The notes beneath the pieces are model-generated. The model saw only the letters and a program-made list of their open reading frames with translations, searched no databases and was not told where the DNA came from. This document shows, piece by piece, positions 31,737-35,904 of a stretch of 35,904 nt of DNA. This stretch comes from Niallia endozanthoxylica (GTDB lineage Bacteria; Bacillota; Bacilli; Bacillales; Cytobacillaceae), in NCBI RefSeq assembly GCF_008710145.1, contig NZ_VYKL01000060.1, forward strand, positions 1-35,904. The letters are read 5' to 3'. Both the position numbers and the translations under genes were made by a program. The stretch's first letter is position 1. Each line of letters begins with the position of its first letter.

Positions 31737-31891
31737 GTACATCAGTATAGGAATTCTTTTCCTATCATGTACGAGTAGTAAACCGGGTTCTTCCGCTAGA
31801 TATTTGACTCATTCGTGTGAAAAGTCCTTTTCACACGCCTTTCAGCTCTGCTGAAAGGTTTCATGACCATATTGCTATGAGTTAAATATCT
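31737..31891. repeat. Cloverleaf-like palindromic element between serA and ywfO
   Basis: A first hairpin has arms GTACAT (31737-31742)/ATGTAC (31767-31772) and ATAGGAA/TTCCTAT. A second structure has a 15-bp outer stem, AGATATTTGACTCAT (31798-31812) with ATGAGTTAAATATCT (31877-31891), one mismatch. It encloses two directly abutting hairpins: CGTGTGAAAAG/CTTTTCACACG (31814-31837) and CCTTTCAGC/GCTGAAAGG (31838-31858). There is no T tract, so it is not a plain terminator. Confidence 0.8.
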
Positions 31892-32050
31892 GCTAGTATA
31901 AGTCGAAATATTAAAAGGACATATATAGAAAAGGCTGGTTTTTGTTGAATTTTGTAGAGAAGTGACGGAGAGATTGAGTATAATAAGAAAAGTATAAAGT
32001 GGCTGTCTTGGCGGCTGCCTATTCAGATTGAACAGAAAAGAGGGGAGAAA

Positions 32051-33355
32051 GTGGTCTATTCAGAGGAAAAGTTATTGGAAGAAAAGGTATTCAAGGACCC
32101 TGTGCACCGCTATGTGCATGTGCGTGACCGGATGATTTGGGATCTAATTGGAACGAAGGAATTCCAGCGTCTGCGGAGAATTAAACAGTTAGGGACAACC
32201 TATTTGACCTTCCATGGAGCGGAGCACAGCCGGTTTAACCATTCACTTGGAGTCTACGAAATTGTCCGGCGTATTGTGGATGACGTCTTTGAGGGGCGCC
32301 CTGGCTGGAGTCATGACGAACGGCTGCTTTCCCTCTGTGCCGCGCTGCTCCATGATTTAGGGCATGGACCGTTTTCTCACTCCTTTGAAAAAGTGTTCCA
32401 GCTGGACCATGAATATTTTACACAGGCTATTATTTTAGGAGATACAGAGGTAAATGCCGTCCTTAAGAGAGCAGGGGACGACTTTCCGAAAAAAGTAGCC
32501 GAAGTGATTGCCAAAACCTATCAAAACAAACTAGTCATCAGCTTGATTTCCAGTCAAATTGACGCTGACCGGATGGATTATCTGCAGCGGGATGCCTATT
32601 TTACAGGGGTAAGCTACGGTCATTTTGATATGGAGCGAATTTTAAGAGTGATGCGTCCAAGAGAGGACCAGGTTGTGATTAAGAAGAGCGGAATGCATGC
32701 GGTTGAGGACTATATTATGAGCCGTTATCAAATGTATTGGCAGGTGTACTTTCACCCAGTCACCCGCAGTGCAGAGGTTATTTTGACTAAAATTCTGCAC
32801 CGGGCAAAGGCACTTCATGAAAACTATTATTCCTTTAAGTCCCATCCAGTTCATTTCTATTCCATGTTTGAAGAAGAGGTTACATTGGAGGATTATCTGA
32901 AATTGGATGAATCTGTTATTCTCTATTATTTTCAAATGTGGCAGGAGGAAGAAGACCCAATATTGCGTGATTTATGCCGCCGTTTTATGAATCGGAATCT
33001 ATTTAAATATGCTGAGTTTGAGCCGGCAAAGGAATATAAAAAGCTAGCGGAGCTGTCCACCCTGTTCCAAAAGGCAGGAATGGATCCGGAATATTATCTT
33101 GTTGTCGATTCTTCTTCGGATTTACCGTATGATTTTTACCGGCCGGGTGAGGAAGAAGAGCGTCTGCCGATTCAGCTATTAATGAAAAGCGGCGACATTC
33201 GCGAGCTTTCAAGAGAATCGGAAATTGTAGATGCCATATCAGGTAAAAGAAGAACCGATCATAAGCTATATTATCCGCTAGATTTCATTTGTGATGATTC
33301 CTCGAAGAAAAATATTAAAAAGCAAATCCGCAAGCTGCTGGATATAGAAGATTGA
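32051..33355 (+). CDS. ywfO: HD-domain phosphohydrolase YwfO
   Basis: This 434-residue protein belongs to the HD superfamily (dGTPase/SAMHD1-like). The metal-binding residues are visible: His in HSRFNHSLGVYEI, HD in ALLHDLGHGPFSHSFE, and Asp in SSQIDADRMDYLQRDAYFTG. The N-terminal VFKDPVHRYVHV and LRRIKQLGTTYLTFHGAEHSRF are typical. It is predicted to hydrolyse (d)NTPs; a related Enterococcus enzyme is a dNTP triphosphohydrolase. It starts with GTG at 32051 after AGGGGAGA, and ywgA follows 35 bases later, so they are probably cotranscribed. Confidence 0.93.
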   Translation: MVYSEEKLLEEKVFKDPVHRYVHVRDRMIWDLIGTKEFQRLRRIKQLGTTYLTFHGAEHSRFNHSLGVYEIVRRIVDDVFEGRPGWSHDERLLSLCAALLHDLGHGPFSHSFEKVFQLDHEYFTQAIILGDTEVNAVLKRAGDDFPKKVAEVIAKTYQNKLVISLISSQIDADRMDYLQRDAYFTGVSYGHFDMERILRVMRPREDQVVIKKSGMHAVEDYIMSRYQMYWQVYFHPVTRSAEVILTKILHRAKALHENYYSFKSHPVHFYSMFEEEVTLEDYLKLDESVILYYFQMWQEEEDPILRDLCRRFMNRNLFKYAEFEPAKEYKKLAELSTLFQKAGMDPEYYLVVDSSSDLPYDFYRPGEEEERLPIQLLMKSGDIRELSRESEIVDAISGKRRTDHKLYYPLDFICDDSSKKNIKKQIRKLLDIED

Positions 33356-33390
33356 ATTGTCAATCGATATAGAAGTAGGAGTTGAAAAAT

Positions 33391-33900
33391 TTGTTAAAAG
33401 ATCATGCTAAGGTCATGCAGGCTATTGCAGCCTCTGGAGAAGTGATTGGTAGAAAAAAACTTCAAAAGATGATTTATATCTCAAAAAAATTATCCTTTCC
33501 ATTCGGAGAAAAATTTCAATTTCATTTTTATGGACCATACTCAGAGGAGTTAACGGTGCAGGTGGAAGAGCTTTGTAACATGAGATTTTTAGATGAAGTA
33601 AAGGAAAAAAAGGGCGGATACTATCAATATCGTTATACCGTAACCGATAACGGAAAAGAGTTTTTGTCTGAAAATCACGTTGACATCCCCCATTTGCAGG
33701 AATGTTTAACAGATATGAACAGCCAAAGTGCAAGATTCCTTGAACTTGTCTCGACCGTATTATTTTTTGATAATCTTCCAAAAGAAGAAGTGGAGGAAAA
33801 GATTTTTACCTTAAAAAGCAAACAGCGTTATACAACGGATGAAATTGACAGTGCCTATGAATATATTGCTGCGTTGAGGAAGATGACGGAGCTTCAATAG
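33391..33900 (+). CDS. ywgA: YwgA family protein
   Basis: This 169-residue protein starts at TTG 33391 (giving MLKDHAKVMQAIAASGEVIG), 9 bases after AGGAG; the in-frame TTG 33382 abuts that site. It contains RKKLQKMIYISKKLSFPFGE and FHFYGPYSEELTVQVEELC, features resembling PanA/antitoxin-like winged-helix (DUF4065-like) proteins and B. subtilis YwgA. Function is unknown. Its position after ywfO is conserved. Confidence 0.87.
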   Translation: MLKDHAKVMQAIAASGEVIGRKKLQKMIYISKKLSFPFGEKFQFHFYGPYSEELTVQVEELCNMRFLDEVKEKKGGYYQYRYTVTDNGKEFLSENHVDIPHLQECLTDMNSQSARFLELVSTVLFFDNLPKEEVEEKIFTLKSKQRYTTDEIDSAYEYIAALRKMTELQ

Positions 33901-33905
33901 AGTAA

Positions 33906-33935
33906 AATACAGTGCTTGAGGGCACTGTATTTTTT
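33906..33935. terminator. Terminator between ywgA and ywhB
   Basis: AATACAGTGC (33906-33915) pairs perfectly with GCACTGTATT (33922-33931), followed by T. The A-rich left flank could let it act on both strands. Confidence 0.88.
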
Positions 33936-33955
33936 GGGTGATGGATTTTAAGAGA

Positions 33956-34138
33956 TTAGTCGATTAAGCGTTTGCCCGCAACGGAATAATTGTCTTTCGT
34001 CATTTCTTCAATGAAGACAACGACGCTTTCCTTTGATGCACCTGTTGTTTCAATTACCGCTTCTGTTACTTTTTCACAAAGTGCTTTTTTTTGCTCATCT
34101 GTTCTGCCTTCAAACATTTTAATTGTCACATATGGCAT
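33956..34138 (-). CDS. ywhB: 4-oxalocrotonate tautomerase-like protein YwhB
   Basis: This 60-residue tautomerase subunit has the catalytic Pro as residue 2 of the coding sequence (MPYVTIKMFEGRTDEQKKAL), exposed after Met removal. The conserved motif VVVFIEEMTKDNYSVAGKRL is present. It normally forms hexamers. The natural substrate in Bacillus is unknown. It is a single gene on the minus strand, as in the B. subtilis ywh cluster. Confidence 0.95.
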   Translation of the reverse strand: MPYVTIKMFEGRTDEQKKALCEKVTEAVIETTGASKESVVVFIEEMTKDNYSVAGKRLID

Positions 34139-34320
34139 AGTTATCAGTCTCCTTAAATGGGTTGGTATGTATCAAAGGTGAGCTCCACCTGTTACCTAGT
34201 GTACCACAAATTTTCCCATTTATTTTCAGATTGTTAACCTTAGAGATGGCATCATTTTTCACTTTAACATGGTAATCATGTATACTTTTATTCAAAGAGT
34301 TGAAAAAGGAGTTTTGCCGT

Positions 34321-34986
34321 TTGGACTCATTCTCGCAGTTTTTGGCATACCCGTTAGAAAAAATTCCATATGTTGCATTAACACTGATTATTGCCTTTTC
34401 CGTCCATGAATTTGCGCATGCCTTTACAGCCTGGAAATTTGGTGATGATACGGCAAAAAATCAGGGAAGGTTGACCTTGAATCCGGCGTCGCATTTAGAC
34501 CCCATTGGGACGATTCTGATTTTTATTGCTGGATTCGGCTGGGCGCGGCCGGTACCGGTTAACCGCTTTTTCTTTAAAAAGCCGCGCGTGGCGGGGATTA
34601 CCGTTTCCTTTGCAGGCCCCTTAAGCAATTTGATTATGGTCTGTATTGCATTTGTGATTTGGTATGGCTTGGTGGCCTCGGGGCTGGCTGTATCTCTTCC
34701 GTCGTTTGTACCGGAGTTTCTTGATATTTTCATTCAGCTGAATGCCGTGCTGTTTATTTTTAACCTGCTTCCTCTGCCGCCGCTCGATGGCTACCGCATC
34801 CTTGAGGATCTGGCACCGTCCGATTTACGGGCAAAAATGACGCAGTTTGAGCAGTATGGAATGCTGATTTTCCTGATCCTGGTCATCACGCCGCTTGACC
34901 AATACACCATTCAGCCCATTTTCGGCACCGTACTGCCATGGCTGGTAAATGGATTAAATGACTTTTTTTATAGCTGGTTTTTTTAA
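34321..34986 (+). CDS. ywhC: M50 family site-2-type membrane metalloprotease YwhC
   Basis: This 221-residue multipass protein has the zinc motif HExxH as VHEFAHAF in the first membrane helix and the second site NLLPLPPLDGYR (Asn-x-x-Pro...Asp-Gly). It belongs to the short M50 proteases (YwhC) without a PDZ domain. Substrates are not known. The start is TTG 34321, 9 bases after AAAAGGAG; the upstream TTG 34300 would contain that site within the gene. It lies between ywhB and ywhD, as expected. Confidence 0.92.
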   Translation: MDSFSQFLAYPLEKIPYVALTLIIAFSVHEFAHAFTAWKFGDDTAKNQGRLTLNPASHLDPIGTILIFIAGFGWARPVPVNRFFFKKPRVAGITVSFAGPLSNLIMVCIAFVIWYGLVASGLAVSLPSFVPEFLDIFIQLNAVLFIFNLLPLPPLDGYRILEDLAPSDLRAKMTQFEQYGMLIFLILVITPLDQYTIQPIFGTVLPWLVNGLNDFFYSWFF

Positions 34987-35027
34987 AAGAAATGCTGTGT
35001 CTAAGTTCAGTGTTTATGTTGTAACTC

Positions 35028-35157
35028 GTTGATTGGAGCGGAAGGTGCGAGACTCCTGCGGGAGGAAGGGTCAGGGGAGACCCCGCAGGTGCGATAGCGC
35101 CGAGGAGGCTCCCCGAACCGCCCTAAGGTGCGCGAAGCACCTGGAGCGGAAATCAAC
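35028..35157. repeat. 130-bp MITE-like dispersed repeat of Bacillaceae
   Basis: Ends are GTTGATT (35028-35034) and AATCAAC (35151-35157). Inside, GGAGCGGA occurs near both ends, CCTGCGGG can pair with CCCCGCAGG, and AGGTGC-GCGAA-GCACCT forms a hairpin. Its GC content is much higher than the flanks. From general knowledge, very similar sequences recur many times in Bacillus genomes. It separates ywhC and ywhD. A deleted relic is at 12915-12945. Confidence 0.88.
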
Positions 35158-35203
35158 TGGTTATGCACAAACTTTTTAAAAGAATGAAAGGAGAGTTTTA
35201 TAA

Positions 35204-35713
35204 ATGGAAGAAAAAAAGAAAAAGAAGCTTGAGTTTAATATTATTAAAAATGAACCGCTGGATGGACATAAGGGGTTTGGAAAAGGTGCGTTGAGCCTTG
35301 ATAATGTGTCGCCTGTTATTATTGATGTTGAAGAAGGTGATGCGGTCATTGATATTGGCGCCATGCATGCAAGAAGTGTGGTGGAAAAGGGAATTAAATT
35401 TCTGCCAAATAAAGATGAGGTTCCAAACGGCAAACCTTATTGGCTTGTATGGGTGACGGTTGACCGTGATGAGAGAGGACCTCACTATGCAGGCGTGACA
35501 GCGTGCGAAATGACAGTAGACCGTGAGATTCGCAGAGGCTATAAATCGCTGCCAGAGCATGTGAACCGGATGGATAAATCGATTAAACGTCATATTATTG
35601 TCGATCATATGGATGAAAAATCTAAGGGCATTTTGCGGGAATTCTTACAGAACCATGATGCTGGTATGTGGGAAAAATCAGCGCAGCAATTGAAGGATGA
35701 TTTAGGAGCTTGA
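35204..35713 (+). CDS. ywhD: YwhD family protein
   Basis: This 169-residue protein matches B. subtilis YwhD in pattern and location. It starts with a Lys-rich stretch (MEEKKKKKLEFNIIKNEP) and has conserved DGHKGFGKGALSLDNVSPV, IGAMHARSVVEKGIKFL, GKPYWLVWVTVDR and SLPEHVNRMDKSIKRHI. No signal peptide or membrane helix. Function is unknown. GAAAGGAG precedes the ATG. Confidence 0.93.
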   Translation: MEEKKKKKLEFNIIKNEPLDGHKGFGKGALSLDNVSPVIIDVEEGDAVIDIGAMHARSVVEKGIKFLPNKDEVPNGKPYWLVWVTVDRDERGPHYAGVTACEMTVDREIRRGYKSLPEHVNRMDKSIKRHIIVDHMDEKSKGILREFLQNHDAGMWEKSAQQLKDDLGA

Positions 35714-35740
35714 GCTTAGGGGGAACCCTAGGCTTTTTTT
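35713..35740 (+). terminator. Terminator after ywhD
   Basis: AGCTTAGGG pairs with CCCTAGGCT with one wobble across a GGAA loop, followed by seven T. Confidence 0.82.
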
Positions 35741-35758
35741 GTTGTGTGCCAGAAGGAT

Positions 35759-35904
35759 GATAGTGCCCGTGAGCGTAGGAGAGCCAGGTTGAGGGTCACT
35801 ATAGAGGGATGATAGTGCCCGTGAGCGTAGGAGAGCCAGGTTGATGGTCACTATAGAGGGATGATAGTGCCCGTGAGCGTAGGAGAGCCAGGTTGATGAT
35901 CACT
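35759..35904. repeat. 52-bp repeat, locus 3 (at least 2.8 units)
   Basis: Units start at 35759, 35811 and 35863, and the last is cut by the end of the window. They are almost identical: GATAGTGCCCGTGAGCGTAG, a middle GAGAGCCAGGTTGA, and GGTCACTATAGAGG (GATCACT in the last). ATAGTG and CACTAT pair within each unit (35760-35765 with 35797-35802). This array shares its unit length and ends with loci 1 and 2 but has its own middle sequence. Confidence 0.93.

Larger units (their letters stand above)
31643..32050. other. Gap between serA and ywfO
   Basis: About 410 bases. It holds the serA terminator, the palindromic element at 31737-31891 and the ywfO leader (AGGGGAGA at 32041-32048). No gene was seen. 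Confidence 0.6.

Overview
The window is low-GC chromosomal DNA from a spore-forming Bacillaceae bacterium (Bacillus sensu lato; the gene content resembles the Neobacillus/Mesobacillus type, but no species can be named from sequence alone). Support comes from the spore genes (gerQ, rsfA, coat/exosporium-type fragments), strong AGGAGG-type ribosome binding sites, intrinsic terminators with T tracts, the coproporphyrin-pathway gene hemQ, the lipoate gene lipL, and colinearity of the right half with the B. subtilis ywd-ywf-ywg-ywh region (ywdI, ywdK, gerQ, hemQ, pta, lipL, rsfA, ywfO, ywgA, ywhB, ywhC, ywhD). Two perfect parS sites (12054-12069 and 22615-22630) fit an origin-proximal position. No rRNA, tRNA, CRISPR array or intact transposase was seen.

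Left part (1-3.5 kb): a tandem array of 52-bp repeats, then an operon of a small HMA metal-binding protein, a P1B-type ATPase with an unusual CPG motif, and a Crp/Fnr-type regulator with a Cys/His-rich N-terminus. A perfect FNR-type box (TTGAT-N4-ATCAA) lies about 41 bp upstream of the predicted start of transcription, which suggests activation of the operon by its own regulator. 3.6-8.8 kb: a complete malate module (MalK/MalR-type two-component system, 2HCT malate transporter, malic enzyme). 8.8-9.9 kb: a small unknown gene and an EbrAB-like SMR efflux pair, all on the minus strand.

10.1-12 kb is a decaying spore-surface island: a coat/exosporium-type gene with an in-frame TGA, an unknown gene, and a chimeric reading frame joining a coat-type N-terminus to a truncated GT4 glycosyltransferase that itself has an in-frame TAA. 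A parS site, the His-rich YmaF protein and a lipoprotein with a cell-wall-binding-2 type domain follow. 14.5-16.4 kb (minus strand) has a molybdenum sulfite-oxidase-type enzyme and a YetF-type membrane protein. 16.5-19.8 kb is the copper operon csoR-copZ-copA, followed by an apparently overlooked 43-residue membrane peptide. On the opposite strand lie a two-component system and a small secreted Met-rich protein.

22.8-35.7 kb is mostly conserved core: ywdI, ywdK, gerQ, hemQ, pta, lipL, rsfA, a DUF1450 protein, serA, ywfO, ywgA, ywhB, ywhC, ywhD. The gaps between these genes are rich in palindromic dispersed elements. They include two related multi-hairpin elements whose stems differ by compensatory changes, a 130-bp Bacillaceae-type MITE-like repeat with an internally deleted relic elsewhere in the window, a cloverleaf-like element downstream of serA, and two more loci of the 52-bp repeat family (27.1 kb and the right end of the window).
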